DNA of 64,000 nt from Rhodoferax sp. U11-2br (GCF_018619435.1 NZ_JAHFZF010000019.1:1-64000), one strand, 5' to 3'; counted from the stretch's first letter, positions 1-9,414 are shown. Notes: a model not told the origin generated them from the letters alone. Numbers and translations: made by a program.

Positions 1-1072
1 TGGTGGTCAAGCCAAGGCGTATGACCAGATTGACGCAGCGCCCGAAGAAAAGGCCCGTGGTATCACCATCAACACCGCTCATGTTGAGTACGAAACCGCA
101 GCTCGTCACTACGCCCACGTGGATTGCCCTGGACACGCTGACTATGTGAAAAACATGATCACCGGCGCAGCTCAAATGGACGGCGCCATCCTGGTGTGTT
201 CTGCTGCTGACGGCCCCATGCCTCAGACCCGCGAGCACATCCTGTTGGCTCGCCAGGTGGGTGTGCCTTACATCATCGTCTATCTGAACAAGTGCGACAT
301 GGTGGATGATGCCGAACTGCTCGAACTCGTTGAAATGGAAGTGCGCGAACTCCTGGACAAGTATGACTTCCCGGGCGACGACACCCCCATCATCCATGGT
401 TCTGCCAAGCTCGCCATGGAAGGCGACAAGGGTGACCTCGGTGAAGGCTCCATCTTCAAACTCGCTGACGCACTGGACAGCTACATCCCTACGCCTGAAC
501 GCGCTGTGGACGGCGCCTTCCTGATGCCCGTGGAAGACGTGTTCTCCATCTCGGGTCGTGGTACCGTGGTGACCGGTCGTATCGAACGCGGCATCATCAA
601 AGTCGGCGAAGAAATCGAAATCGTCGGCATCCATGACACCCAAAAGACCACCTGCACCGGTGTTGAAATGTTCCGCAAACTGCTCGATCAAGGTCAAGCG
701 GGCGACAACGTCGGCATCTTGCTGCGCGGTACCAAGCGCGAAGACGTGCAACGCGGTCAAGTGCTGTGCAAGCCGGGTTCGATCAAGCCGCACACCCACT
801 TCACCGGTGAAGTCTATGTGTTGTCCAAGGATGAAGGCGGTCGTCATACCCCGTTCTTCAGCAACTACCGTCCCCAGTTCTACTTCCGTACAACTGACGT
901 GACCGGCGCTATTGAACTGCCAGAAGGCAAAGAAATGGTGATGCCTGGTGACAACGTGTCGATCACCGTGAAGTTGATTGCCCCCATCGCTATGGAAGAA
1001 GGCCTGCGCTTTGCTATCCGCGAAGGTGGTAAGACTGTGGGCGCCGGTGTGGTTGCCAAGATTCTTGCTTAA
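1..1072 (+). CDS. tuf: Elongation factor Tu, 5'-truncated by the window edge
   Basis: GTPase that carries aminoacyl-tRNA to the ribosomal A site. The frame is open from base 2 and gives 356 residues; EF-Tu is normally about 396, so roughly 40 N-terminal residues, including the P-loop, lie before the window. Visible are the effector region ([13 protein letters not shown]), the G3 motif DCPGH near base 121, the G4 motif NKCD near base 288, and domains 2 and 3 ending in [10 protein letters not shown]. It is followed 12 bases later by rpsJ, the usual betaproteobacterial order for the copy beside the S10 cluster. Family identity is certain. Whether this is tufA or tufB cannot be decided because the second copy is not in view. 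Confidence 0.98.
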   Translation, partial: GGQAKAYDQIDAAPEEKARGITINTAHVEYETAARHYAHVDCPGHADYVKNMITGAAQMDGAILVCSAADGPMPQTREHILLARQVGVPYIIVYLNKCDMVDDAELLELVEMEVRELLDKYDFPGDDTPIIHGSAKLAMEGDKGDLGEGSIFKLADALDSYIPTPERAVDGAFLMPVEDVFSISGRGTVVTGRIERGIIKVGEEIEIVGIHDTQKTTCTGVEMFRKLLDQGQAGDNVGILLRGTKREDVQRGQVLCKPGSIKPHTHFTGEVYVLSKDEGGRHTPFFSNYRPQFYFRTTDVTGAIELPEGKEMVMPGDNVSITVKLIAPIAMEEGLRFAIREGGKTVGAGVVAKILA

Positions 1073-1084
1073 TAGGGGAACATC

Positions 1085-1399
1085 ATGGCAACGAAACAAA
1101 AAATCCGCATTCGCCTGAAGGCGTTTGATTACAAGCTGATTGACCAATCGGCCGCTGAAATTGTGGACACCGCCAAACGCACAGGTGCGATTGTCAAAGG
1201 CCCTGTGCCTTTGCCAACCCGCATGAAGCGTTTTGATATTTTGCGTTCACCTCACGTCAACAAAACCAGTCGTGACCAGTTCGAAATTCGCACCCATCAA
1301 CGCCTGATGGATATTGTGGATCCGACGGACAAGACGGTTGATGCTTTGATGAAGCTGGATTTGCCTGCAGGTGTGGATGTCGAGATCAAATTGCAATAA
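1085..1399 (+). CDS. rpsJ: 30S ribosomal protein S10
   Basis: Small-subunit head protein that also acts as NusE in antitermination complexes. 104 residues, full family length, with the typical start [15 protein letters not shown] and the conserved GPVPLPT and [13 protein letters not shown] segments. The ATG at 1085 is preceded by a GGGGAA ribosome-binding site and lies 12 bases after the tuf stop. Unlike the rest of the S10 cluster it is separated from rplC by 175 bases containing a likely promoter, so it may be transcribed mainly with tuf. Confidence 0.98.
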   Translation: MATKQKIRIRLKAFDYKLIDQSAAEIVDTAKRTGAIVKGPVPLPTRMKRFDILRSPHVNKTSRDQFEIRTHQRLMDIVDPTDKTVDALMKLDLPAGVDVEIKLQ

Positions 1400-1427
1400 T
1401 TGCAATTTCCGGCGAGGACGGATTTGC

Positions 1428-1456
1428 TTGCGTAAGCGATGATTTGTGTTTATACT
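1428..1456 (+). promoter_or_regulatory. Likely sigma-70 promoter and leader of the rplC operon
   Basis: A TTGCGT box at 1428-1433 and a TATACT box at 1451-1456 are separated by 17 bases, close to a consensus housekeeping promoter. Transcription would begin near 1463, leaving a leader of about 110 bases before rplC. That leader contains a possible hairpin (CAGACT at 1529-1534 pairing with GGTCTG about 14 bases on). Promoter function is inferred from spacing and sequence only. Confidence 0.6.
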
Positions 1457-1574
1457 CGCTGGTTCTGTTTTGGCTGTCTTGTAAAGGTCAGCCCGCAGAT
1501 TTTTATCAACCCTCTTTCACGAACAAACAGACTCGCCAATTGAAGTGGGTCTGGTGAGAGTTATGGAGAAAACA

Positions 1575-2255
1575 ATGAGTCTAAGCAATCACTTAGGATT
1601 GCTTGGTCGCAAGGTTGGCATGATGCGCCTGTTTACAGATGATGGGAATGCGATTCCCGTCACTGTGATCGATGTGTCTAACAACCGGGTGACTCAAGTC
1701 AAAACCCAAGAGAACGATGGCTATGTTGCTTTGCAAGTGACATTTGGTGCGAGAAAAGCCTCTCGTGTCAACAAGCCGATCGCCGGACACCTTGCCAAGG
1801 CGGGTGTTGAGGCTGGTGAAATCATTCGCGAATTCCGTGTGACTTCTGAGGCTGCGGCAGCCTATCAGGCTGGTGCGGTTGTTCCTGTTTCCGCTGTTTT
1901 TGCAGTCGGTCAAAAGGTGGACATCCAGGGCACCACGATTGGTAAAGGCTACGCCGGCACCATCAAGCGGCACCACATGAGTTCGCAGCGCGCGTCTCAC
2001 GGTAACAGCCGTTCGCACAATGTTCCTGGGTCCATTGGTATGGCTCAAGATCCGGGTCGGGTGTTTCCTGGTAAACGCATGACCGGTCACCTTGGGGTTG
2101 ATCTGGTGACAACGCAAAATCTGGATATTGTCCGGGTTGATGAGTCCCGTCAGTTGTTGCTGATCAAGGGTGCTATCCCGGGTTCTGCTGGTGGTTTTGT
2201 GACCGTGCGTCCCGCCATCAAAGCAAAAGCCGTTGAATCGAAAGGGGCGAACTGA
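1575..2255 (+). CDS. rplC: 50S ribosomal protein L3
   Basis: Early-assembling 23S rRNA-binding protein near the peptidyl-transferase centre. I chose ATG 1575 because GGAG at 1565-1568 sits six bases upstream and the product then starts [17 protein letters not shown] like other L3 proteins, giving 226 residues; an in-frame start at 1545 would add ten unconserved residues. The central loop with [15 protein letters not shown] and [13 protein letters not shown], including the glutamine-methylation region, is intact. The stop overlaps the rplD start by one base, implying coupled translation. Confidence 0.98.
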   Translation: MSLSNHLGLLGRKVGMMRLFTDDGNAIPVTVIDVSNNRVTQVKTQENDGYVALQVTFGARKASRVNKPIAGHLAKAGVEAGEIIREFRVTSEAAAAYQAGAVVPVSAVFAVGQKVDIQGTTIGKGYAGTIKRHHMSSQRASHGNSRSHNVPGSIGMAQDPGRVFPGKRMTGHLGVDLVTTQNLDIVRVDESRQLLLIKGAIPGSAGGFVTVRPAIKAKAVESKGAN

Positions 2256-2875
2256 TGCAGATCGAACTCCTTAATGATCAAGGTCAAGTGGCATCCACTG
2301 TGGATGCGCCGGAGACTGTGTTTGGTCGTGCGTACAACGAAGATCTGGTTCACCAGGTTGTTGTTGCATTTCAGGCTAATGCTCGTCAAGGCACTCGTGC
2401 TCAAAAGGATCGTGAGCAAGTCCGTCACTCTACCAAGAAGCCTTTTAAACAAAAAGGTACGGGTCGTGCTCGTGCGGGTATGACGTCATCGCCGTTGTGG
2501 CGTGGCGGTGGTCGGATTTTTCCGAATATGCCTGACGAAAACTTTGCTCAGAAGATCAACAAGAAAATGTACCGTGCAGGTATGGCCTCGATTTTTTCGC
2601 AACTCGCGCGCGAAGGTCGTCTGGCTGTGGTTGATTCGTTGACCGTTGAGTCTCCCAAGACCAAAGCACTGGCTGCTAAATTCAAGGCGATGAACCTTGA
2701 CTCGGTGTTGGTAATTGCTGACGAAGTTGATGAAAACCTTTACCTTGCTTCGCGCAATCTGGTGAATGTCCTCGTGGTTGAGCCTCGCTATGCTGATCCG
2801 GTATCGCTGGTTCACTACCGCAAGGTATTGGTGACCAAGGCGGCTATGGGTAAATTGCAGGAGATGTTCGCATGA
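2255..2875 (+). CDS. rplD: 50S ribosomal protein L4
   Basis: 23S rRNA-binding protein whose long internal loop lines the exit tunnel; in E. coli it also represses its own operon. 206 residues, with the loop signature [16 protein letters not shown] and [13 protein letters not shown] around residues 60-90. It begins on the last base of the rplC stop and ends overlapping the start of rplW by four bases (ATGA). The E. coli S10 leader lies before rpsJ, whereas here the only long leader in view lies before rplC; whether L4 acts there is unknown. Confidence 0.98.
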   Translation: MQIELLNDQGQVASTVDAPETVFGRAYNEDLVHQVVVAFQANARQGTRAQKDREQVRHSTKKPFKQKGTGRARAGMTSSPLWRGGGRIFPNMPDENFAQKINKKMYRAGMASIFSQLAREGRLAVVDSLTVESPKTKALAAKFKAMNLDSVLVIADEVDENLYLASRNLVNVLVVEPRYADPVSLVHYRKVLVTKAAMGKLQEMFA

Positions 2876-3201
2876 GCCATGCTAATAACCCCAATCAAAA
2901 ATTTGACGAAGGTCGTTTGATGCAGGTTCTCGTTGCGCCAATCGTGTCTGAAAAGGCCACGATGGTTGCAGAAAAGAGCAATGCTGTGACCTTCAAGGTG
3001 CTCCAAGACGCTACCAAGTACGAAATCAAGGCCGCTGTGGAATTGATGTTCAAGGTAGAAGTCAAGGGCGTGTCTGTGGTGAACACCAAGGGTAAGACCA
3101 AGCGTTTTGGCAAGTCTGTTGGGCGTCGTGACAATGTTCGCAAAGCCTACGTGATGCTTAAGCCGGGTCAAGAAATTAACCTTGGTGGGGAGGCTGCGTA
3201 A
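2872..3201 (+). CDS. rplW: 50S ribosomal protein L23
   Basis: Exit-tunnel rim protein that docks trigger factor and SRP. 109 residues. The conserved [10 protein letters not shown] block carries the glutamate (E27 here) that contacts trigger factor in E. coli. ATG 2872 overlaps the rplD stop and fits a coupled start; the roughly 17 residues before MQVLVAP are less conserved, so the internal ATG at 2920 is a weaker alternative. Two bases separate its stop from the rplB start. Confidence 0.97.
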   Translation: MSHANNPNQKFDEGRLMQVLVAPIVSEKATMVAEKSNAVTFKVLQDATKYEIKAAVELMFKVEVKGVSVVNTKGKTKRFGKSVGRRDNVRKAYVMLKPGQEINLGGEAA

Positions 3202-3203
3202 TC

Positions 3204-4028
3204 ATGGCTGTTATCAAAATGAAACCCACTTCTCCAGGCCGTCGTGGCGTGGTGAAGATTTCGCGTGATCACCTGCATAAGGGTGCACCACATGCAGCTT
3301 TGTTGGAGCCTCAGTTCCAGCATGCTGGCCGTAACAACAATGGTCACATCACGACCCGTCACAAGGGTGGTGGTCACAAGCATCATTACCGCGTTGTTGA
3401 TTTCTTGCGTAATAAGGATGGCATCGCCGCCAAGGTTGAACGTATTGAGTACGATCCAAACCGCTCCGCGCACATCGCTTTGGTGTGTTATGCAGACGGT
3501 GAACGTCGTTACATCATTGCGCCACGTGGCCTGGAAGTTGGTGCGTCCATCATGAGTGGTGCGGAAGCGCCGATTCGTGTTGGCAACACCTTGCCGATTC
3601 GGAACATTCCGGTCGGTTCGGTGGTGCATTGCATTGAACTGCAAGTTGGCAAGGGTGCCCAGGTCGTTCGCTCGGCAGGTGCATCCGCAACTTTGCTGGC
3701 TCGTGAAGGCACTTATGCTCAAGTTCGCATGCGCTCGGGTGAGGTTCGCAAGATCCACATCGAATGCCGTGCCACTTTGGGTCAGGTTGCCAATGAAGAA
3801 CACAGTCTGCGTCAGCTCGGCAAAGCCGGTGTCAAGCGCTGGATGGGTATTCGCCCGACCGTTCGCGGTGTGGTGATGAATCCTGTGGATCACCCGCACG
3901 GCGGCGGCGAAGGCAAGACCGGTGAAGGTCGTCATCCAGTCGATCCTTGGGGTAATCTGACCAAGGGATACCGTACCCGTAACAACAAGCGCACGCAGGT
4001 CATGATCGTGTCGCGTCGCAAGAAGTAA
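3204..4028 (+). CDS. rplB: 50S ribosomal protein L2
   Basis: Large-subunit core protein needed for subunit association and peptidyl-transferase assembly. 274 residues, normal length. The near-invariant [13 protein letters not shown] motif close to residue 230 holds the histidine associated with peptidyl-transferase function. The basic C-terminal tail ([17 protein letters not shown]) is complete. It follows rplW after two bases and precedes rpsS by ten. A 295-codon open frame on the opposite strand of this gene is a shadow. Confidence 0.98.
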   Translation: MAVIKMKPTSPGRRGVVKISRDHLHKGAPHAALLEPQFQHAGRNNNGHITTRHKGGGHKHHYRVVDFLRNKDGIAAKVERIEYDPNRSAHIALVCYADGERRYIIAPRGLEVGASIMSGAEAPIRVGNTLPIRNIPVGSVVHCIELQVGKGAQVVRSAGASATLLAREGTYAQVRMRSGEVRKIHIECRATLGQVANEEHSLRQLGKAGVKRWMGIRPTVRGVVMNPVDHPHGGGEGKTGEGRHPVDPWGNLTKGYRTRNNKRTQVMIVSRRKK

Positions 4029-4038
4029 GGGGTAGGTA

Positions 4039-4317
4039 ATGACTCGTTCTCTCAAAAAAGGTCCCTTTGTCGACCATCACCTGGTAGCCAAGACCGAAAA
4101 GGCCGTGGCTACCAAAGACAAAAAGCCGATCAAAACCTGGTCGCGGCGCTCGATGGTACTGCCCGAATTCATCGGCTTGACCATCGCTGTGCACAATGGC
4201 AAGCAGCATGTGCCTGTCTATATCACTGACCAAATGGTTGGCCACAAGTTGGGTGAGTTCGCTCTGACCCGTACTTTCAAGGGTCACCCTGCGGACAAAA
4301 AAGTCCAGAAGAAATAA
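4039..4317 (+). CDS. rpsS: 30S ribosomal protein S19
   Basis: Small-subunit head protein in contact with S13 and the A-site finger. 92 residues, starting [15 protein letters not shown] with the conserved KTWSRRS and [12 protein letters not shown] segments and the [13 protein letters not shown]-terminal block. Ten bases after rplB and ten before rplV, each with its own GGAG/AAGGAGG-like binding site, in standard S10-cluster order. Confidence 0.98.
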   Translation: MTRSLKKGPFVDHHLVAKTEKAVATKDKKPIKTWSRRSMVLPEFIGLTIAVHNGKQHVPVYITDQMVGHKLGEFALTRTFKGHPADKKVQKK

Positions 4318-4327
4318 GGAGGCGACC

Positions 4328-4657
4328 ATGGAAACACGTGCAACCCTTCGTGGCGTTCGTTTGTCTGTTGACAAAGGTCGCTTGGTCGCGGACTTGATTC
4401 GCGGCAAAAAAGTGGATCAGGCCTTGAACATCTTGCAGTTCACGCAGAAAAAAGCTGCCGTGATCATCAAGAAGGTTCTGGAGTCTGCCATTGCCAACGC
4501 TGAACACAACGATGGCGCTGATATCGACGAATTGAAGGTGAAAACCATCTACGTCGAACAAGGCGCATCGCTCAGGCGCTTCACGGCCCGCGCAAAAGGC
4601 CGTGGCAATCAAATCAGAAAACCCACGTGCCATGTGTACGTGACGGTTGGTAACTGA
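4328..4657 (+). CDS. rplV: 50S ribosomal protein L22
   Basis: 23S rRNA-binding protein whose beta-hairpin forms part of the exit-tunnel constriction. 109 residues. The family signature near the C terminus, including [16 protein letters not shown] and the final THVYV-like strand (CHVYVTV), is present. The start ATG 4328 follows an AAGGAGGCGACC ribosome-binding site. The gene is followed by rpsC after 16 bases. Confidence 0.98.
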   Translation: METRATLRGVRLSVDKGRLVADLIRGKKVDQALNILQFTQKKAAVIIKKVLESAIANAEHNDGADIDELKVKTIYVEQGASLRRFTARAKGRGNQIRKPTCHVYVTVGN

Positions 4658-4673
4658 AAGAGGCCAGGAAGTT

Positions 4674-5564
4674 ATGGGACAAAAAATCCATCCAACCGGC
4701 TTTCGGCTGTCGGTTAGCCGCAACTGGTCATCTCGCTGGTACGCCAATGACCGTGATTTCGCGGGCATGCTGGCTGAAGATATCAAGGTGCGCGAGTACC
4801 TGAAAGCCAAACTCAAGAACGCCTCCGTTTCTCGCGTTCTGATCGAGCGTCCTGCCAAGAACGCCCGTATCACCATTTTCTCGGCACGTCCGGGTGTGGT
4901 GATCGGTAAAAAGGGTGAGGACATTGAAAACCTGAAGCGCGACCTCGGTCGCCAATTGGGTGTTCCAGTTGCGGTCAACATCGAAGAAGTGCGCAAGCCC
5001 GAAATCGATGCCAAGTTGATTGCTGACTCGATCACGCAACAGCTCGAAAAACGCATCATGTTCCGTCGGGCCATGAAGCGTGCCATGCAAAATGCCATGC
5101 GCTTAGGCGCCTTGGGCATCAAGATCATGTCGTCTGGCCGTCTGAATGGTATTGAAATTGCTCGTTGCGAGTGGTACCGCGAAGGTCGCGTTCCGCTTCA
5201 CACCTTGCGTGCTGACATCGACTACGGTACCTCCGAAGCCAAGACCACCTACGGTGTGATTGGTGTGAAGGTCTGGGTCTACAAGGGTGATACCTTGGGT
5301 CGCAACGATCTGCCAGCAGCTGAACAGCGTACGGAAGAAGAACGCCGTCCTCGTGGCCCCCGTCGCGATGACCGTTCTGGCCGTCCTGGTGCAGACCGTC
5401 CGGCATCTCGTGGCGCACGTCGTCCGCTGGGTGGCAACAACGCACCTGCTGATGGCAGTGACAAACCCGCTGAGGCCGCTGGTGCCGACGCCAACAAACC
5501 CGCCGTTCAGCGCGTCCGCAAGGTAGCCGCGCCAGCTGCAGCAGCTGACGGTAAAGGAGAATAA
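4674..5564 (+). CDS. rpsC: 30S ribosomal protein S3 with a long C-terminal extension
   Basis: Small-subunit head protein with KH domain at the mRNA entry channel. I take ATG 4674 ([14 protein letters not shown]) preceded by CAGGAAG rather than the in-frame GTG at 4647 that overlaps rplV. The first 210 residues or so match the family, with the KH GxxG-type loop in [11 protein letters not shown]. The product is 296 residues against about 233 in E. coli; the extra 70-odd residues are rich in Arg, Pro, Ala, Asp and Gly, ending in an Ala-rich stretch, and look disordered. Similar extensions are known in related beta-proteobacteria. Three bases separate it from rplP. Confidence 0.97.
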   Translation: MGQKIHPTGFRLSVSRNWSSRWYANDRDFAGMLAEDIKVREYLKAKLKNASVSRVLIERPAKNARITIFSARPGVVIGKKGEDIENLKRDLGRQLGVPVAVNIEEVRKPEIDAKLIADSITQQLEKRIMFRRAMKRAMQNAMRLGALGIKIMSSGRLNGIEIARCEWYREGRVPLHTLRADIDYGTSEAKTTYGVIGVKVWVYKGDTLGRNDLPAAEQRTEEERRPRGPRRDDRSGRPGADRPASRGARRPLGGNNAPADGSDKPAEAAGADANKPAVQRVRKVAAPAAAADGKGE

Positions 5565-5566
5565 CT

Positions 5567-5983
5567 ATGTTGCAACCCGCTCGTCGCAAATACCGCAAAG
5601 AGCAAAAAGGCCGTAACACCGGTATTGCGACCCGAGGCAGCTCGGTCGCATTTGGTGACTTTGGTCTGAAATGTACTGATCGTGGTCGTTTGACAGCGCG
5701 TCAGATCGAAGCCGCTCGTCGTGCGATTTCCCGTCACGTGAAGCGTGGCGGACGTATCTGGATTCGGGTGTTTCCTGACAAGCCAATTTCCCAGAAGCCT
5801 GCCGAAGTGCGTATGGGTAACGGTAAAGGTAACCCTGAATACTACGTGGCTGAAATTCAACCCGGCAAGATCGTTTTTGAGATTGTCGGTGTGACAGAAG
5901 AGTTGGCTCGTGAGGCGTTTCGTTTGGCTGCCGCCAAGCTGCCTTTGCGCACCACTTTTGTGGCCCGCATGATCGGTCAGTAA
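5567..5983 (+). CDS. rplP: 50S ribosomal protein L16
   Basis: Late-assembling protein near the A site and the base of the L7/L12 stalk. 138 residues with the usual opening [19 protein letters not shown], the [15 protein letters not shown] segment around the hydroxylatable arginine region, and the [16 protein letters not shown]-like motif. The ribosome-binding site AAGGAGAATAACT overlaps the end of rpsC. Confidence 0.98.
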   Translation: MLQPARRKYRKEQKGRNTGIATRGSSVAFGDFGLKCTDRGRLTARQIEAARRAISRHVKRGGRIWIRVFPDKPISQKPAEVRMGNGKGNPEYYVAEIQPGKIVFEIVGVTEELAREAFRLAAAKLPLRTTFVARMIGQ

Positions 5984-5998
5984 TCAGGAGCAAATGAT

Positions 5999-6205
5999 AT
6001 GAAAACGACTGAATTACGCCAAAAAGATGTTGCCGGTTTGAAATCTGAAATCAAAGAGTTGCAAAAAGCGCACTTTGGTCTTCGCATGCAAAAGGCCACG
6101 CAACAACTCAACAACACAGCCACGATTCGCATTGCGCGTCGTGATATTGCCCGCGCCAAGACCATTCTGGTTGAGAAGCTGGCTGCTGACACATCCGCCA
6201 AATAA
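5999..6205 (+). CDS. rpmC: 50S ribosomal protein L29
   Basis: Small helical protein beside L23 at the tunnel exit. 68 residues, with the conserved [26 protein letters not shown] helix start and the [11 protein letters not shown] helix. The start ATG 5999 has CAGGAGCAAATGAT upstream; the ATG at 5994 is out of frame. Ten bases separate it from rpsQ. Confidence 0.96.
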   Translation: MKTTELRQKDVAGLKSEIKELQKAHFGLRMQKATQQLNNTATIRIARRDIARAKTILVEKLAADTSAK

Positions 6206-6215
6206 GGAGCGATAA

Positions 6216-6485
6216 ATGACGGAAGCTAAAACATCCCTCAAGCGCACCTTGATTGGCAAGGTCGTCAGCGACAAACGTGCCAAGACAGTGACCGTTCTGA
6301 TTGAACGCCGCGTCAAGCATGAGCTGTATGGCAAGATTGTTGGCAAGTCCAGCAAATACCACGCTCACGATGAAAAAGGTGAGTTCAAGTTGGGCGATAC
6401 GATTGAGATCACTGAAAGCCGGCCGATTTCAAAGACCAAGAACTGGGTCGCGACCCGCTTGGTGCAGAAAGCAGCTATCGTTTAA
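6216..6485 (+). CDS. rpsQ: 30S ribosomal protein S17
   Basis: Primary 16S rRNA-binding protein with an OB fold. 89 residues, showing [18 protein letters not shown] and the signature [18 protein letters not shown]. It is the last gene of the cluster here: a strong terminator follows within 40 bases and rplN is absent, so the S10 and spc groups are not contiguous in this genome. Confidence 0.98.
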   Translation: MTEAKTSLKRTLIGKVVSDKRAKTVTVLIERRVKHELYGKIVGKSSKYHAHDEKGEFKLGDTIEITESRPISKTKNWVATRLVQKAAIV

Positions 6486-6523
6486 GTGTTTTCAAAAGCG
6501 TTGCTGTCAGCGCGCTTCACTAG

Positions 6524-6551
6524 AAAAGGCCCACTCTGTGGGCCTTTTTTT
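6524..6551 (+). terminator. Rho-independent terminator of the S10 cluster
   Basis: An 11-base-pair stem AAAAGGCCCAC (6524-6534) and GTGGGCCTTTT (6538-6548) with a TCT loop runs directly into seven T residues (6545-6551). It lies 39 bases after the rpsQ stop and separates the ribosomal genes from the minus-strand cytochrome gene, for which it could also act in reverse because of the A run on its 5' side. Confidence 0.93.
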
Positions 6552-6616
6552 GTTTGAGAAATACCTGGGTATCAAGTCCGGTTGCAGCCGTTCGCCGCGC
6601 TAAGGTGAGTCTTTGG

Positions 6617-7288
6617 TCACCCCATCCAGCGTACAAAAGCCCAAACAACCAGCGCACACACTGTCACGATGAGTGCGGCTTTGATCCGACTTTGGGCATG
6701 GTCTTCCGAGGCTGGGGCAGCGTACTCCAGGGTTTTGTCTCCGGTGACCATGGGGCGCACCAGATTCTCCCGCTTTTTCAGAAAATACAGGGCAATCGCA
6801 ATCACATGAAGTGTGACCAAGACGATCAAGATCAGTTTACCGACTTCGGCATGGTAATACGTGGCATTGGACACCCAGGTTGACGAGGCCAAGGACGCCA
6901 AGGGTCCTGTTGCCGAAATCTCGTCGTCACTGAACATGCCAGAGACCAGTTGAATTGTCAAAAAACCCATTAATGCAAAAACGGACAGGGCACCCAGAGG
7001 GTTGTGTCCGACAGCATGCTGAGGATCTGTTTGACCCTTGAGGTGCGCCAAGACCTGTCCAGGGCGGTAAAGGAAGGCGCTGAAGCGTGACCAACGGCCA
7101 CCGACCAAACCCCAAATCAGTCGGAACATCAGCAAGGTCAGAATGGCATAACCGAGCCGGAAGTGCCAATCCATCGCCGCTCCCCCAATTTGCGCGGTGA
7201 TCACTGCCGCGACTACACACACGGTTAGCGTCCAGTGGAACAAACGGGTGGGTGCATCCCATACACGAACTACAAATTTCTTAGACAT
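6617..7288 (-). CDS. Cytochrome b561-family membrane cytochrome
   Basis: Predicted di-haem b membrane protein that passes electrons between quinones and periplasmic carriers. 223 residues with four main hydrophobic segments: about 20-38, 45-62, 97-118 and 148-168, plus a C-terminal one near 202-218. Candidate haem-ligand histidines are in RLFHW, MDWHF, GHNPLG, YYHAEVG and TLHVIAI. The start MSKKFVVRVWDAPTRLFHW is typical of the Ni/Fe-hydrogenase-type b561 group, but no hydrogenase genes are near. It diverges from a cytochrome c' gene 85 bases away, which suggests that the two form a redox pair. Confidence 0.88.
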   Translation of the reverse strand: MSKKFVVRVWDAPTRLFHWTLTVCVVAAVITAQIGGAAMDWHFRLGYAILTLLMFRLIWGLVGGRWSRFSAFLYRPGQVLAHLKGQTDPQHAVGHNPLGALSVFALMGFLTIQLVSGMFSDDEISATGPLASLASSTWVSNATYYHAEVGKLILIVLVTLHVIAIALYFLKKRENLVRPMVTGDKTLEYAAPASEDHAQSRIKAALIVTVCALVVWAFVRWMG

Positions 7289-7373
7289 CTCAGCAATCCT
7301 TGTCGACGCGATTCAGCTAGGAAAACCCTAGAATGAAGATGGTCAGATTTAGTTTAACTCTTGGAGCAATGGG

Positions 7374-7826
7374 ATGAAAAAGCTACGTACTTTTGTTCTG
7401 GCAGCGGTCGCTGCCTGTGTGATGGTCCCGGCCTCGGCACAGTTCGCCAAGGTGGAAGACGCTATCAAATACCGCCAGAGTTCTCTGTTTGTCATGCAGC
7501 AAAACTTTGGTCGTGTTGCGGGTATGGCTGCCGGGAAAATCCCGTTTGACGCCAAGGTCGCTGCTGACAGTGCTGCTGTGGCTGACTTCATGGCCAAATT
7601 ACCCTGGGCTGGCTTTGGTCCTGGTATGGACAAAGGCGAGAGCAAGGCCAAACCTGAGATCTGGGCCAACAAAGCAAAATTTGATGACTATGCCAACAAG
7701 CTTCAGACTGAAATGGCCAAACTCAGCGTGGCAGCCAAATCTGGCAACCTGGATAGCATCAAGGCAGCTGTGAATGCTACGGGTGGCACCTGCAAGTCGT
7801 GCCACGACGATTTCAGAAACAAGTGA
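7374..7826 (+). CDS. Periplasmic cytochrome c' (class II cytochrome c)
   Basis: 150 residues: a Sec signal peptide (residues 1-22, ending ASA before QFAKV) and a four-helix domain with a single haem motif at the C terminus, C140-K-S-C143-H144. The C-terminal CxxCH and the N-terminal pattern AIKYRQSSLFVMQQNF are characteristic of class II cytochromes, which bind NO or act as small electron carriers. ATG 7374 has GGAG upstream. The divergent neighbour is a membrane cytochrome b561, a common pairing in proteobacteria. The specific partner and role are not shown by the sequence. Confidence 0.92.
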   Translation: MKKLRTFVLAAVAACVMVPASAQFAKVEDAIKYRQSSLFVMQQNFGRVAGMAAGKIPFDAKVAADSAAVADFMAKLPWAGFGPGMDKGESKAKPEIWANKAKFDDYANKLQTEMAKLSVAAKSGNLDSIKAAVNATGGTCKSCHDDFRNK

Positions 7827-7914
7827 TTCACTTGCAGGGCAAGCTGCAGCCCGGACGGGGTCACTGCTGGGATGGATTGCGGCCCCATGACGCCCCTTTT
7901 GTGAGGTTGAGCCA

Positions 7915-8619
7915 ATGAATCGTCGGCATTTCAGCCGTCTCAGTGTTGCGTACACCGCAGCCATGTGGTGTGCTTTTCCAAAGACGGGCCAGGCGTTGAC
8001 CCTGAGCGATGTCAGCAGCACACAAGCGACACAGGGTGTGAAGGCCGCGCTTGAGAAAGGTGTGCGATTTGCCATCGATTCTCTGGGGCGGCACAACGGG
8101 TTTTTGGGCAATGACAAGGTTCGCATTCCTTTGCCTGGGTATTTGGAAGACGCCTCTCGATTGTTGCGTCGACTGAGGCAGGGCGACAGACTGGATGAGC
8201 TCGCTGCGGCCATGAACCACGCGGCAGAAGCCGCCGTGCCGCTGGCCCGCGATGTATTGGTCGGTGCTGTTAAGTCCATGGGTGTTCAGGACGCCAAAAA
8301 TGTTCTGGTCGGTGGCGAGACATCGGTGACGCAGTTTTTTGCCGACAAAACCAGGGCGCAGTTGGCCGACAAGTTACTGCCGATGGTCAAGAAAACCACC
8401 CAGCAGGTCAGACTGGCCGACAAATACAACCGCATTGCCAGCCAAGCCGCCAGTTTCGGTTTGCTCAAAGGGGATGAGGTCAGTCTGGAGCGGTATGTGA
8501 CAGGTAAAACGCTGGATGGTCTCTATTTCATGATCGGGGAAGAAGAGAAGAAAATCCGGCAAGACCCCGTTGGCACCGGCAACGCCGTGTTGCAGAGGGT
8601 TTTTGGTGCGATGAAATAG
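7915..8619 (+). CDS. DUF4197 family protein, exported
   Basis: 234 residues. An N-terminal Arg-rich segment (MNRRHF) followed by a hydrophobic stretch to about residue 27 suggests export; RRHFSRL resembles a twin-arginine motif but the hydrophobic core is short. The body matches the DUF4197 pattern: GVKAALEKGVRFAI, GFLGNDKVRIPLP, an MNHAAEAAVPLA helix, and TQFFADKT. Family function is unknown. It stands alone between the cytochrome c' gene (88 bases upstream) and the PTS genes. Confidence 0.85.
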   Translation: MNRRHFSRLSVAYTAAMWCAFPKTGQALTLSDVSSTQATQGVKAALEKGVRFAIDSLGRHNGFLGNDKVRIPLPGYLEDASRLLRRLRQGDRLDELAAAMNHAAEAAVPLARDVLVGAVKSMGVQDAKNVLVGGETSVTQFFADKTRAQLADKLLPMVKKTTQQVRLADKYNRIASQAASFGLLKGDEVSLERYVTGKTLDGLYFMIGEEEKKIRQDPVGTGNAVLQRVFGAMK

Positions 8620-8729
8620 CCCTGTGCAGCCGACCCAGACACACCTGCGACAACGCCATAATCACACCCATACTGTTACAAGCAGGACCCACATCGCACA
8701 TCGCTGCACACCCGGCGCCTCTTCATCTT

Positions 8730-9176
8730 ATGAACAACGGTATCTTCATCATTGCCCATGCGCCCCTCGCGAGTGCTTTGCGCCAATGTGTGTTGCATGT
8801 GTTTCCAGACGCGGCGACGTCGCTGGCTGTGTTTGATGTCCAGCCCAACATGCCCACGGATGAGACACTGGCTGCGGCGCGGATGACACTCTCGCTGCTC
8901 AACACACCGAGTACCTTGATCCTGACCGACCTGTTTGGTGCCACGCCCTGCAATATTGCTCAGAAAATGGCCGATGGTGTGAACTCCAAACTCATCACCG
9001 GTGTCAATTTGCCCATGTTGTTGCGGGCCGTGACCTACCGACAGGAAGCCATGGATGCCTTGGTGGCGCGGGTTTTGGCTGGCGGGACACAAGGTGTGAT
9101 GCAGGTGGCCGTGACCGCACCGCAGAATCAAAAACGAAGACCACATGATCAAAACGACCACGACTATCAGCAATAA
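8730..9176 (+). CDS. PTS EIIA component, mannose-type
   Basis: Phosphocarrier of the PTS that accepts phosphate from HPr. 148 residues with the EIIA-Man fold pattern and the phosphorylatable histidine H10 in IFIIAHAPLA; the LTDLFGATPCN segment is also typical. No EIIB or EIIC genes follow, so a transport role is unlikely. In beta-proteobacteria such proteins form a regulatory PTS. Its 3' end overlaps ptsH by 32 bases in another frame, and the last 20 residues (Q/H/D-rich) come from that overlap. Confidence 0.9.
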   Translation: MNNGIFIIAHAPLASALRQCVLHVFPDAATSLAVFDVQPNMPTDETLAAARMTLSLLNTPSTLILTDLFGATPCNIAQKMADGVNSKLITGVNLPMLLRAVTYRQEAMDALVARVLAGGTQGVMQVAVTAPQNQKRRPHDQNDHDYQQ

Positions 9177-9414
9177 ACTGGGTTTACATGCCCGAGCCTC
9201 GGCCAAATTGACCAAGTTGGCGGGCAGCTTTCCGTGTGAAGTCTGGATGTCACGCGGTGACCGCCGTGTCAACGCAAAAAGCATCATGGGTGTCATGATG
9301 CTGGCGGCCGGGCTGGGGGTGGAGGTTGGCGTAGAAACCAGCGGGGAACGTGAGCAAGAGGCCATGGACGCGCTGTTGGCCCTGATCAATGACAAATTCG
9401 GCGAAGGTGAATAA
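9145..9414 (+). CDS. ptsH: Phosphocarrier protein HPr
   Basis: Small PTS protein phosphorylated by EI on H15, in the motif GLHARASA, and passing phosphate to EIIA. 89 residues. The serine at position 46 (AKSIMGVM) corresponds to the HPr kinase site. It starts inside the EIIA gene, suggesting translational coupling, and is followed at once by a seven-codon open frame whose stop overlaps the ptsI start. Confidence 0.96.
   Translation: MIKTTTTISNKLGLHARASAKLTKLAGSFPCEVWMSRGDRRVNAKSIMGVMMLAAGLGVEVGVETSGEREQEAMDALLALINDKFGEGE

Noticed and set aside
3168-4055. 295-codon minus-strand frame opposite rplB
   Set aside because: It lies wholly over conserved ribosomal protein genes, has Thr/His/Arg-rich low-information sequence and no ribosome-binding site.
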